From a virus, in IMG/VR virus record IMGVR_UViG_3300010158_000028, positions 62,001 through 126,000 of that record: a DNA stretch of 64,000 nt; one strand, given 5' to 3'. This document shows positions 1-8,565 of this stretch, one piece after another (position 1 is the stretch's first letter; each line of letters opens with the position of its first letter). Made by a program: the position numbers and the translations under genes. Below the pieces are notes generated by a model that was given only the letters and a program-made list of their open reading frames with translations, was not told where the DNA came from and searched no databases.

Positions 1-249
1 ATCATGCATCAATACTACATTCTCATACTTTGCAGATTGAACTAATGTATTTTTCTTTCGTGTGATCCAACCTTCTTTTTCAGATTCATCAAAGTAAATG
101 TATTTTACAGTATCAGTATCTTCATGTTTGGTTGGTCCAATACATAAAATTTCATAGTTAGGTATGTTTAGTGCTTCAATAGATTGAAAAACTTCATTCA
201 ACTGATCCATATTTTTATAGGTAGTTGTTATTCCAAATGTAAAATTCAT
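1..249 (-). CDS. Glycosyltransferase, GT-A fold (3' part beyond window)
   Basis: The reading frame opens with ATG at 249 and runs open to the left edge, so only the first 83 residues are visible. They begin MNFTFGITTTYKN and carry the nucleotide-sugar binding start of family-2-type glycosyltransferases: a beta strand, an N-terminal Thr/Tyr loop, then a basic RKKNT stretch followed by VVLMHD, which looks like the start of the metal-binding DxD region. The start overlaps the 3' end of the next glycosyltransferase gene by four bases, so the two are translationally coupled. The acceptor is unknown. The call rests on this short piece only. Confidence 0.6.
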   Translation of the reverse strand, partial: MNFTFGITTTYKNMDQLNEVFQSIEALNIPNYEILCIGPTKHEDTDTVKYIYFDESEKEGWITRKKNTLVQSAKYENVVLMHD

Positions 250-1202
250 ACAAGCCTCATTATATCGTCAACGGTGTTTTTAATTAAATGGTTTAGCGTT
301 ACAAACTCGTGTGCATCATCTATCTGTTTCTTTCTGACACCTTTAAACTTCTGCATATACTCTACCAACTCATCATCATTGGTATAAGTAAATCCAAATT
401 CTTTTAATACCTTTGCACCAGCAATCTCTCTTGATGCCCATGGTGTTCTATTCAACATAGATTCCAATAACACAAGACCAAACCCTTCTTTGTGTGAGTG
501 CATAATATATAGATCGGCTTCACTGAGTGCAGATAATACTTCATTTCTATCTTCAATCATTAATGCCTTAACATTATCAGTATCATTAGGTTTGATTTGA
601 TGTCTATTATCATAACCTGTTAATACTAATGTTACATCTTTTCTATCTACTTTACCAAATGCTTCTACTAACTCATTCATTGCTTTGTTGGGCCAGTATC
701 CACCACATGACAGAAACATATACTTAGTAGTGATTTCATACTTCTCACGAAAACCTTTTTGTCCTACTGATACTTTATCATCTATGCCATGTCTAATCTG
801 AACTGATTTTCTCATTACAGATTTACGTTTAACATACTCCCAATCTTCTTGTGTTGAACAACCAAGATACTTAACATTTTGAATTGCTCTTTGATATACA
901 TTACTTTCAGATGGAACAATAAGCATAAACACAATTGGTGATGGTATCTTATTACAATTATTCAATACAAAATCTTGTAATCCAACATCACCACCATGAA
1001 CAACAATTAAGTCCCACTTTTCTAATAGTATAGATGCTTCATTAGATACACGAACACCATTTAAATTACCTTGATGTTCACCTGCAAATACTGCAACTTC
1101 ATGTCCACGACTTAATGTTTCATCTGCCATATCACGAACATAGTTTTCAGAACCACCAGGATATGGTGCATATCTATGAACAACATATAAAATCTTACTC
1201 AT
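246..1202 (-). CDS. Glycosyltransferase, GT-B fold (family 4-like)
   Basis: A 318-residue protein with the two-Rossmann-domain layout of GT4 glycosyltransferases. The N-terminus has the acceptor-domain signature (ILYVVHRYAPYPGGSE, Gly-Gly loop near residue 16). A donor-domain strand FLSCGGYWPNKAMNELVEAF lies mid-protein and the family E-x7-E motif appears as EGFGLVLLE. It would transfer a sugar from an activated nucleotide sugar; the acceptor could be a host surface glycan, a virion glycan or DNA. It overlaps the upstream glycosyltransferase gene by 8 bases and the downstream one by 4, forming a three-gene sugar-transfer operon at the left edge. Confidence 0.82.
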   Translation of the reverse strand: MSKILYVVHRYAPYPGGSENYVRDMADETLSRGHEVAVFAGEHQGNLNGVRVSNEASILLEKWDLIVVHGGDVGLQDFVLNNCNKIPSPIVFMLIVPSESNVYQRAIQNVKYLGCSTQEDWEYVKRKSVMRKSVQIRHGIDDKVSVGQKGFREKYEITTKYMFLSCGGYWPNKAMNELVEAFGKVDRKDVTLVLTGYDNRHQIKPNDTDNVKALMIEDRNEVLSALSEADLYIMHSHKEGFGLVLLESMLNRTPWASREIAGAKVLKEFGFTYTNDDELVEYMQKFKGVRKKQIDDAHEFVTLNHLIKNTVDDIMRLV

Positions 1203-2034
1203 ACTGTGCCTCTATTTCTCTACGCCATTCTGTTCTATCATATTGATGAACAATACAGAATTCTTTACCTGTGCTAGTTAAAACTTTACCGTTCTCAAAC
1301 TTAGGACTTGGTTCTAATAGTTTAGGTCTAAATTCATCAATCTTTGATGGGTCTGCAGTAGTACCTAATTGACATGCCCATCCATCTTCAGATTTCATAT
1401 AACGACTATATGAATTATCTTTGTATGGTAATTGTGATATCATAAAATTGAATGTTGATTGGTCACAAATAGGAATAGGTCTATTGATTGCGGCAGTAAA
1501 GATATTGATTGCAAGTGATTTCATTGCTTCATGTCTACCACCCAATACACCTACATTATAGATTTCATTATCTCTAAACTTCTCATGGATATATGGTCCA
1601 TAAGTTTCTAATAGATTGTTATCGCCCCAAGGTTCATCTTTATACAAAATACTTTCAGATGCAAACAATAGATGTTGGCGTTGACCTAATTGTTCTTCTA
1701 AGAACTTTGATGGATTGGTTTGAAATATAACATCTTTAACATCGGTAGTAATTACATACCGATATTCATGTGTAGATAGATGTTCGTAGATGTGTAGGAA
1801 TCGTTCTACATGAACAGGTAATTTTGATTGGTAAACTAGATTACCATCTTTATCTTGATTGAATCCTATGATGTTTACACCACAACTTGCAACTTGATAT
1901 GCGGTTTTTGAATCACAATTCATTAAGATAAGGGCAATATCACCTTCAAATCCTGATCGTCTAATTGAAAGAACCCAATATTTAATTGTGTCCCATGTGT
2001 AATTGGTACTGCATCCTATAATCAAATCTTTCAT
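1195..2034 (-). CDS. Putative glycosyltransferase (GT8-like)
   Basis: A 279-residue protein beginning MKDLIIGCSTNYTWDTIKYW. A TTG lies in frame five codons upstream, but that stretch is itself the ribosome site (GAGGGAG, seven bases before the ATG at 2034), so the ATG is chosen. The motif TTDVKDVIFQTNP is a DxxD metal/nucleotide-sugar site placed as in GT8-like and other GT-A enzymes, and DQSTFNF further on fits the acceptor region. First gene of the left-edge glycosyltransferase operon. The sugar and acceptor are not predictable. Confidence 0.6.
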   Translation of the reverse strand: MKDLIIGCSTNYTWDTIKYWVLSIRRSGFEGDIALILMNCDSKTAYQVASCGVNIIGFNQDKDGNLVYQSKLPVHVERFLHIYEHLSTHEYRYVITTDVKDVIFQTNPSKFLEEQLGQRQHLLFASESILYKDEPWGDNNLLETYGPYIHEKFRDNEIYNVGVLGGRHEAMKSLAINIFTAAINRPIPICDQSTFNFMISQLPYKDNSYSRYMKSEDGWACQLGTTADPSKIDEFRPKLLEPSPKFENGKVLTSTGKEFCIVHQYDRTEWRREIEAQYE

Positions 2035-2062
2035 TATAAACTCCCTCAAAAATTATGTAATA

Positions 2063-2182
2063 TTACTGTCCTGGTGTATCTTTCTGGTAATTCTTTTTCA
2101 ACTCATCTGACCCATCTTCACCCGCACCTGCTTTTGATTTAAACTCTTGCTTCTCTTTTATATATTCTTTAAAGGATAACAC
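2063..2182 (-). CDS. Small phage protein, 39 residues, unknown
   Basis: Begins with GTG at 2182 that shares a base with the TAG stop of the upstream gene. A GGAG ribosome site lies six bases before it, inside the last codons of that gene. The product starts MLSFKEYIKEKQEF, a short amphipathic helix, followed by a Gly/Ala/Asp linker and a Lys-rich end. Tiny proteins with an SFKEYI-type start are common in T4-like marine phages. No function can be given. It fills the otherwise empty gap between the ligase-motif gene and the glycosyltransferases. Confidence 0.5.
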   Translation of the reverse strand: MLSFKEYIKEKQEFKSKAGAGEDGSDELKKNYQKDTPGQ

Positions 2183-3414
2183 TATTTGCTCCAATTCTTT
2201 GCGGCAGTAAAGTTGTCATGTGAGAATTCTAATCTATCAATTAGTTTAACTGCACCACCTTTAAGTTTATCTACTGCAACAAAACCTTCAGGATTGGATA
2301 TCTTGAATCCATCATCGGTACGAATAAATGTACCTGCAACTTGTTTAATCTCTCTTAACTTACGAACAATCATATTCTTTGCATCAACTAGTTTGTTCTG
2401 TAAATCAAATATTAATTTTAATTGTGCAATATTGGAACGATAGAATCTAAGCACCTCATTCTTCTCTGCAATCTTTCTTGTTTTAGTCTTTTCTAACTTT
2501 GCGGCAAGAATTTCTTTATTCTGTCTATCTTCTACCCATTTAATTAAATCTCTAGTATGTTGTGTTGTGTTTTTTATTTCTTGACCTTCACGAACTTTAG
2601 TATTATTAAATGTTTTGATTTGCATTAAGAATGTTTCACTGGTAGATATTCTATTCAATGTCAATGAATTAATTTGACTGAGTATTCTTTGTGCTTCAGA
2701 TATATGTCCTGCTAATTCTAATGATTCTTGTTTAGTAAATGTTGCAGTACCAGAAGCATCAATGAAAGATGCATCACGATACCAAACATCTTTAGATGCC
2801 TTTAAGTTACCAATATCAATATTGAAAGATGATTTCATATCTGCTAGTGTATCACCACCAGAATATGCAGTATGAAATACAATTCCCATCTGTGATGCAA
2901 GAACTGTCTTTGCTAATTTAGAATCTTCAGGTATTGCATAGACTAAAGTATTAGGTTGAAATGTAATATACTTTTCACCATTGATAGTTTCTTTTTTGAT
3001 ATCATCTTTGGTAAACATCATATCACCTTGAAGAATACCATCAATGTTTAATTTCTTGAGGTATTTCAATGCAATCTTTAATTTTATATTGAGACCTTCA
3101 CCCGGATGATTTTTATCTATATCTGCATTTGTATAGTTTAGTTTAGGATTGTTTGCGAATACACCTTTAGTACCAACAAAGAACTTATTGTTTTCTGGAT
3201 TGACACCACAGATGATTGCGGGTGCACCATCCCATTTAGTAGTTACATTCACTTTACTTTCTGAACTACTAGCAAGCATATCTTTAAGAGAACGAAGAAA
3301 GTTAATGGCTGCTTTAGAACCAGCAACACCATTATTTAATACTTCATCTTCTAAATGTTCTAGGTGAACATTTTTACCTTCTTTTGATTCGTTTATAAAT
3401 TCTATGAATTTCAT
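2182..3414 (-). CDS. Ligase-motif (KxDG) nucleotidyltransferase-like protein
   Basis: A 410-residue protein. The ATG at 3414 is used because the upstream in-frame extension overlaps the previous gene and is hydrophobic and unlike the rest. Visible motifs match the covalent nucleotidyltransferase (DNA/RNA ligase) superfamily: KWDG at residues 60-63 (motif I, Lys nucleophile), GILQGDMMF near 145 (motif III-like), EGFVAVDK near 373 (motif IV EGxV) and GGAVKLI near 384 (motif V). A Lys/Glu-rich helical insertion of about 140 residues separates the last two from the core. Related phage proteins are, to my recollection, usually left as a domain of unknown function. It lies three bases after the 3417-4697 gene and so is probably on the same late transcript. 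Ligase activity is inferred, not shown. Confidence 0.55.
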   Translation of the reverse strand: MKFIEFINESKEGKNVHLEHLEDEVLNNGVAGSKAAINFLRSLKDMLASSSESKVNVTTKWDGAPAIICGVNPENNKFFVGTKGVFANNPKLNYTNADIDKNHPGEGLNIKLKIALKYLKKLNIDGILQGDMMFTKDDIKKETINGEKYITFQPNTLVYAIPEDSKLAKTVLASQMGIVFHTAYSGGDTLADMKSSFNIDIGNLKASKDVWYRDASFIDASGTATFTKQESLELAGHISEAQRILSQINSLTLNRISTSETFLMQIKTFNNTKVREGQEIKNTTQHTRDLIKWVEDRQNKEILAAKLEKTKTRKIAEKNEVLRFYRSNIAQLKLIFDLQNKLVDAKNMIVRKLREIKQVAGTFIRTDDGFKISNPEGFVAVDKLKGGAVKLIDRLEFSHDNFTAAKNWSK

Positions 3415-3416
3415 TT

Positions 3417-4697
3417 TTATTCTACTTTTACAAAAGGACCAGATAAATCGGATGATGATGATGCATACGAAATACATTCTGTAACAAAATCATCTTGAAC
3501 TTTTTTAGTTACAATTATATTAATTAATTGACAACCTAAAAATTTACTGAAACACCAAGAGACACCTTTTTCATTACATTGTTTTATAAAATCTTTAATT
3601 GAAAGATTATTATCTCTAGAATATTTTTTATAATTGTTGTAAAACTCTTCATATATTTTCATATCTATTTTTTCTAAACCAGAACGTAATACTTTAATAT
3701 CCATTAATTGTGGTAATTTCATTTTTCTCAATATACCTTGAATTGGTCCATATGATAATTTACCTTGATTTGCATTTTTACCTTTTATCTCACCTTGAAA
3801 TGTTTCTGGAAAAGTTCTAAATTGTATTTTTCCATCTACTGTAAAATATATGTATACATCTTTTCCACCAAAGAAACTTTGAGTGCCTGTGGTGTAACTT
3901 TCAAATTTTATAACTTTCTTTTTACTACCCACATTATAATATGAAAGATGAGCCGAACCTTTCATTAATTTTAAAGACACACCAATAATATCTTTTGATT
4001 TTATATTCTGTAACATTATATTATTTAATTCTACCATATTTGTTGCTTTAGTGATATCTATTCTCTCACCTTTTGGAGAAACCATATAGATATCAGCTGG
4101 ACTCCATTTGTTTATATTTGAAAATATTTTTTCTTGTTGATTTAATTTTTTCCAATGATCTTGTAATTTATTTACCCAATTAGAACCTCGATGAAAAGTA
4201 TATTGTTTTCCTTTAAATTCTTTATACAACTCTTCTGCACCTAATATGGAAGAACTTCTCCAATCTGCAGTTAATTTATTTTCAATGTTTGAAAGTGATT
4301 CATCAGTATCAGATTTAGAATAAGCTTTCTTAATGTCATCTCTGTTATAACTTTTTGACGCTGCCCATTTTGCTTGAGCATACACTGCTTGAGCAGATTC
4401 TCCTAATTTAGTAACATCAGCGCCAGCACCAGAACCACCTCCACCACCAAATTCTTTGTTTTTCTTTAAATCCGTTAATTTGTATGTTGCAACAAGTTTT
4501 TTACCTTTAGAAACAATAAGTATTGTTCCTTTTAAATCTTTCTTACCTTGAATTTTTTTAATTAACTGATTGTCAATATCAAACACAACTTTACTACCAT
4601 CATTCAATTCAAAAAGTTCCTCATTTGTCATTTTGAAAACAAAAAGTTCTCTTCTAGAATCATATTTGTATAATTCGGATTGAGATAAAGATGACAT
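3417..4697 (-). CDS. Late phage protein, unrecognised; possible nuclease-like core
   Basis: A 426-residue Lys-rich protein I cannot assign. About 80 residues of beta-rich N-terminus lead to a glycine linker (GGGGGSGAGAD, near residue 86), then a helical segment, then a core with SPADIYMV followed by GVSLKLMKG. This spacing of PxD and SxK resembles the active-site strands of PD-(D/E)xK-type nucleases, but the match is weak. It ends in a Ser-rich tail. The gene has its own TATAAATA late box at 4721-4728 and an RBS-blocking hairpin directly before the ATG, so it is probably a late gene inserted behind early replication genes. The ligase-motif gene follows immediately. Confidence 0.55.
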   Translation of the reverse strand: MSSLSQSELYKYDSRRELFVFKMTNEELFELNDGSKVVFDIDNQLIKKIQGKKDLKGTILIVSKGKKLVATYKLTDLKKNKEFGGGGGSGAGADVTKLGESAQAVYAQAKWAASKSYNRDDIKKAYSKSDTDESLSNIENKLTADWRSSSILGAEELYKEFKGKQYTFHRGSNWVNKLQDHWKKLNQQEKIFSNINKWSPADIYMVSPKGERIDITKATNMVELNNIMLQNIKSKDIIGVSLKLMKGSAHLSYYNVGSKKKVIKFESYTTGTQSFFGGKDVYIYFTVDGKIQFRTFPETFQGEIKGKNANQGKLSYGPIQGILRKMKLPQLMDIKVLRSGLEKIDMKIYEEFYNNYKKYSRDNNLSIKDFIKQCNEKGVSWCFSKFLGCQLINIIVTKKVQDDFVTECISYASSSSDLSGPFVKVE

Positions 4698-4698
4698 T

Positions 4699-4726
4699 TA
4701 AATACTCCAGTGTTTTAGAGTATTTA
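4699..4726 (-). promoter_or_regulatory. RBS-sequestering hairpin before the 3417-4697 gene
   Basis: On the minus strand TAAATACTC and GAGTATTTA form a perfect 9-bp stem around a 10-base loop. The 3' arm contains the GAG of the only Shine-Dalgarno sequence (GGAG) and ends one base before the ATG at 4697. The 5' arm overlaps the late box. A transcript entering from upstream would fold and hide the RBS. One started at the late promoter, about six bases past the box, would lack the 5' arm. Confidence 0.65.
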
Positions 4727-4728
4727 TA
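4721..4728 (-). promoter_or_regulatory. T4-type late promoter box TATAAATA
   Basis: Exact match to the gp55-dependent late promoter element, 23 bases before the ATG of the 3417-4697 gene. Early-type -35 sequence is absent. Confidence 0.7.
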
Positions 4729-4737
4729 ATAACATTA

Positions 4738-5853
4738 TTACCTTATAATGTCAATATCTTTCTTGCTTGTCCACACTTCAATCTCAGTTCGTATTCTAGA
4801 CTCTTGTTTTAGAGTGTTGAAACGATTAGTTGCTTTCTTTTTCCACCATTCTACTATGTTCTTCATGTGATGTTTCTCATAATTCTCATCATATTCATAC
4901 TTATCAGTCTTACCTAAGACCATATCTTTGTAATTCTTAATACCATAATTACAGTAATAATATCGCTTCTTCTCAGTTAATAACTTTGCTTTATCAATGA
5001 TTGTCATAAACATGTTATAAGAATCTTTATGACTCTTCAATGATGATTTAGTGATTGAAACTATGGCAGAACTAATTCTCAATTTTCTATTGGATGCATC
5101 TTCTGGAACAAAAGGACCACCATTTATATTTTCTAGATAGTCTCTTAAATCTTCATATGGTTTACCATGCATCATTGGTAAAAAATCAGACTCAGTTATA
5201 CCACCAAATCTAAGATAAGGTTTCATTCCATCATATTGTGAAACTGATTTCGTTGTTCCATATAAACTCGTAGTTTCAAATAGACAAGTATTCATTCCAT
5301 ATTTCTTGTCCATTATATCACGAATCTCATGTGAACAGCAAATTGCTGCTAAAAGTTTACCACCTAGATAATTATATCCAAATGGTTGAGCAGGAACAAT
5401 GACAAATCCCATTGCACATGCTTTATTAAATGATTTAGTGGTTTCTGTTTCATTAGTGATTACACATTCCAATAAATTATTACGAGGTTTCATCATTATA
5501 GTAGGTGAGCCAAGTCTTATAAATCCTACCCATTTACCAGAATTTTTTTCTTTAACTGCTAATTTAACATTTCTACCAGGACTCTCATTATTAATATGGG
5601 ATGATATGATATTGAGATATTGTTGCCAAGTTGAACCAGGCAATTCAACTATCTGAAATTCCATATCTTCTGGTAACATACTAAAATCAGAAAACAAATC
5701 TTCTTCAAGTCCACATCCAGGTAAACTAGTAGGTAGTTCCATCAAAGAATTTAATTTTTGATCTCGCATGTATTCGTCAATGCGATTAAAATTGCCAAAG
5801 TAATCTTCATATACTTTAGCAACGTGTAATGCTTGTTCATGATTTAATATCAT
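4738..5853 (-). CDS. DUF4338 / DruA-like protein
   Basis: A 371-residue protein. The central part resembles the DUF4338 domain found in DruA of the Druantia defence system and in many phage proteins: a strand reading KWVGFIRLGSP, then VIVPAQPFGYNYLGGKLLA followed by CCSHEIRDIMDKKYG, and later TTSLYGTTKSVSQYD. The C-terminus is basic and ends in a region likely to bind nucleic acid. The start ATG overlaps the stop of gene 41 (ATGA), so it is co-translated with the replicative helicase, which suggests a DNA-related role. The family's biochemical function is not settled; the assignment is by motif pattern only. Confidence 0.55.
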   Translation of the reverse strand: MILNHEQALHVAKVYEDYFGNFNRIDEYMRDQKLNSLMELPTSLPGCGLEEDLFSDFSMLPEDMEFQIVELPGSTWQQYLNIISSHINNESPGRNVKLAVKEKNSGKWVGFIRLGSPTIMMKPRNNLLECVITNETETTKSFNKACAMGFVIVPAQPFGYNYLGGKLLAAICCSHEIRDIMDKKYGMNTCLFETTSLYGTTKSVSQYDGMKPYLRFGGITESDFLPMMHGKPYEDLRDYLENINGGPFVPEDASNRKLRISSAIVSITKSSLKSHKDSYNMFMTIIDKAKLLTEKKRYYYCNYGIKNYKDMVLGKTDKYEYDENYEKHHMKNIVEWWKKKATNRFNTLKQESRIRTEIEVWTSKKDIDIIR

Positions 5854-7247
5854 ACTTTAAGACCACCAAACCTCTGTTTGAAATTGTGTCTTGAATTAGA
5901 ATCAAACTTATTAATTGGTGGATCATCTTGACCAGAATCAGATAGTTGTTGTGCATTAGATTCAACATCATATAGTCTCATCTTTGCTTTATCTACACCA
6001 ACAACAAACTTCTTATTAGTACCAGGGTCACCATATCGATTCTTCAATTGTTTTACCATAATCTGATTCAACTGTTCTAATTCTTCAGTTGATATCAATG
6101 CAAACATAAAGTCTGCAGTTGCAGGTAAACCAAAACTCTCACTTGTATCAGTCAAATCTACATCACTATTACTAAAACCACTTCTTGTTGTTTGTGTTGC
6201 AGATACAATAGGCACATTAAACTCTACTGCAAGTCCTCTTAACTCTTCTGCAATAGCTTTAATATACGTATAAGAATTAACAGATGAACCCATCTTCATT
6301 CTTGATGAACAACAGATATTCAAATAATCAATAAAGATAATATCTGGAAAGAAACTCTTCTTCAATCTCAACTCATTCAATAAAGACCTAAAGTGTCCAG
6401 CATGTGCAGATGCAGTTGGATATTCTTTAATGATTAATTTGCCTTGAGTCTTGTTTCTCAATACAGAAAACTTTCTTTCATAATCATCTTTAGAGATTAC
6501 ATGCAATTCATCCATCGTTACATTCAATAGATTAGCATCAATTCGTTCTGCAATCTTTTCTTCTGCCATTTCCATAGTGATATACAAAACATTATTACCT
6601 TGAGATATACATGCAGAGGACATATGACACATAAACAAAGATTTACCTACACCAGTACCAGCAAGTGCAATGTTCAATGTCTTTTGTGGCAAACCACCTT
6701 TAGTAATCTTATTAAAGTATTCAAGATCAAACTTAATCTTTTGTTCTTTCCGATGATAGAAATCAAATCGTGAATCGGCATCATTGATATAATCATGACC
6801 GACATGTGAATCAAACGATACACCTAGTGCATTGGATAATAACTCAGGTATTTGTCCTTTACTTAATGTTTTAGATTTGTTATCTAGAATCTGGACTGAT
6901 TCCATGATTGCATTATAGATTGCTTTATCTTGGCAAAACTTTTCAGTTTGTTCAATCAACCAATCTGTAGGTGTTACTTCTTCTTTTGATTGTTGAATAT
7001 CATTAAGAAGTTCTAGTGCAGATTTAACTTGTTCTTCGGTAAGTGTTTTCTTTTCAGTAAAGTTAATTACTAGTGCTTCATAGGTAGGAAGATTCTTATA
7101 CTTGTTTACATAATCATGTATTTCTTTGAATACATTCTTTTCATTGTTATCTGAGAAATAGTCATGGAATATAAATGGTAATACTTTTCTTGTATAGTCC
7201 TCGTTATAAACTAAATTCTTCAGTATTGTTTGTTCTAGTCTGTTCAT
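5850..7247 (-). CDS. 41: Replicative DNA helicase gp41 (DnaB-type)
   Basis: A 465-residue protein, close to the T4 gp41 length. The N-terminal helical domain is followed by a RecA-like ATPase core with Walker A AGTGVGKS near residues 196-203, Walker B IIFIDYLN, and the conserved glutamine/arginine region SATQTTRSGF. The C-terminus HNFKQRFGGLKV is typical of the phage family. It is the hexameric helicase that unwinds the fork with primase and polymerase. The start is supported by GGAA eight bases upstream and overlaps the preceding small gene by 44 bases. The order uvsX, small gene, 41 is that of T4. Confidence 0.95.
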   Translation of the reverse strand: MNRLEQTILKNLVYNEDYTRKVLPFIFHDYFSDNNEKNVFKEIHDYVNKYKNLPTYEALVINFTEKKTLTEEQVKSALELLNDIQQSKEEVTPTDWLIEQTEKFCQDKAIYNAIMESVQILDNKSKTLSKGQIPELLSNALGVSFDSHVGHDYINDADSRFDFYHRKEQKIKFDLEYFNKITKGGLPQKTLNIALAGTGVGKSLFMCHMSSACISQGNNVLYITMEMAEEKIAERIDANLLNVTMDELHVISKDDYERKFSVLRNKTQGKLIIKEYPTASAHAGHFRSLLNELRLKKSFFPDIIFIDYLNICCSSRMKMGSSVNSYTYIKAIAEELRGLAVEFNVPIVSATQTTRSGFSNSDVDLTDTSESFGLPATADFMFALISTEELEQLNQIMVKQLKNRYGDPGTNKKFVVGVDKAKMRLYDVESNAQQLSDSGQDDPPINKFDSNSRHNFKQRFGGLKV

Positions 7248-7551
7248 TTGTTTCCAATAGTTCTGTTAGTATGTCACCCATAATTATAACAAAATTCTGA
7301 TCATTACGCAAGGTTTCTTCGTCATGATTACCAGAATATTCTATACCATAGGTAAACTTTAATCTTGCGAAAGTACCTTCTTCTACAACTTGTGCCGTCT
7401 TATAATAATAAATCACTCCCTGATATACACCCTTTAACAGATGTATACCAGTGAGATCAGAATCGGGAAAGTTATAGAGTTGGTAATCAATACCTTCTTT
7501 AGGCTTCTTCGGTTTTTTCCAGAACAGGAGTCGGTCCCATAATGTTGCCAT
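7204..7551 (-). CDS. 40: gp40-like head vertex assembly chaperone (by synteny)
   Basis: A 115-residue protein starting MATLWDRLLFWKKPKKP; an in-frame ATG four codons upstream has no ribosome site, while GGGA precedes this one. It sits between uvsX and 41, overlapping both (53 and 44 bases), which is exactly where T4 gene 40 lies; T4 gp40 is similar in length and assists initiation of the head vertex/prohead. An acidic C-terminus follows a beta-rich middle. Sequence similarity to T4 gp40 itself cannot be judged by eye, so the name depends on position and size. Confidence 0.55.
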   Translation of the reverse strand: MATLWDRLLFWKKPKKPKEGIDYQLYNFPDSDLTGIHLLKGVYQGVIYYYKTAQVVEEGTFARLKFTYGIEYSGNHDEETLRNDQNFVIIMGDILTELLETNEQTRTNNTEEFSL

Positions 7552-8554
7552 ATGCAATCCCATATTTTTGTTTTACAAATTCTCTGAATTTTTTATGAGA
7601 TAAAATATCATCCCAAAACTCTGCATTTTGTGTTGCTGCCAATCTATGTTTATCACCAACTTCACCAGTTTCATGATTGACTTTTGCATACCAACCATTA
7701 GAAGGTTTTGTTACGTGACCACTTTCAAGTGCAATATCAAGGAGACCAGACCAACGACTGATACCACCATCAAAAGATACATTAATTGGAATTTTAGATT
7801 TTTCTTTGACATATCTACTTTTCTCTACGTTAATAATAAAATTGTACCCAATTACTTCAGTTCCTTCTTTTTCTTGCTGACGACCAATGATGTATATATT
7901 GTCGGCAGAATAATATGAACCTGTACCACCACCAACAATATCTTTAGGAAACAAACCAATCTCTTTGTAAGTATGATTAACGACAACCATTGGAATATCT
8001 TTTAGATTTAAATGTGGTGTAATCATTCTAAACAAACTCTTAACTTGTTTTGCACGACTCATATCTGCAACTGATTTACCTTCAAGTGCATCTTCAACTT
8101 CTTTCTTTGATGCAAGATTACCAATCGAATCTAATATGATGATTAGTTTATCACCACGATTTATATCTTGTAACTGTTGCATAATATTAAACTTCAATTG
8201 TTCAATATCAGTTAAAGGTGTATGTAATACTCTTGATTGGTCAATCTCAAATGTTTCAAAGTATTTAATTGGAGTACCAAACTCTGAATCATAGAACAAC
8301 AATACTGCTTCTGGATACTTGTCCATGTATGCTTTTGCCATCAATAGACTAAATGCAGTCTTAAAATGTTTTGATGGACCTGCCCACATAGTAAGACCAG
8401 GAATTAAACCACCATCAAGTGAACCAGATAATGCTACATTAATCATTGGTACTCTTGTTGGTACAAAATCTTTTTCAGTAAAGAATTTTGATTTGTCTAG
8501 AATAGCACTATCTTTAATTGTGGTATTCTTTTTTAATTTATCAAGTAAACTCAT
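7499..8554 (-). CDS. uvsX: RecA-like recombinase UvsX
   Basis: A 351-residue strand-exchange ATPase. Walker A GPSKHFKT lies near residues 58-65, Walker B is LIIILDSIGN, and the loop VVVNHTYKEIGLFPKDIVGGGTG holds the DNA-binding L1/L2 region of phage RecA homologues. It forms filaments on single-stranded DNA and drives recombination-dependent replication with UvsY and UvsW, both encoded further right. The leader has GAGGATGAT as ribosome site. Length and motif order are those of T4 UvsX without insertions. Confidence 0.95.
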   Translation of the reverse strand: MSLLDKLKKNTTIKDSAILDKSKFFTEKDFVPTRVPMINVALSGSLDGGLIPGLTMWAGPSKHFKTAFSLLMAKAYMDKYPEAVLLFYDSEFGTPIKYFETFEIDQSRVLHTPLTDIEQLKFNIMQQLQDINRGDKLIIILDSIGNLASKKEVEDALEGKSVADMSRAKQVKSLFRMITPHLNLKDIPMVVVNHTYKEIGLFPKDIVGGGTGSYYSADNIYIIGRQQEKEGTEVIGYNFIINVEKSRYVKEKSKIPINVSFDGGISRWSGLLDIALESGHVTKPSNGWYAKVNHETGEVGDKHRLAATQNAEFWDDILSHKKFREFVKQKYGIAYGNIMGPTPVLEKTEEA

Positions 8555-8565
8555 ATCATCCTCAT

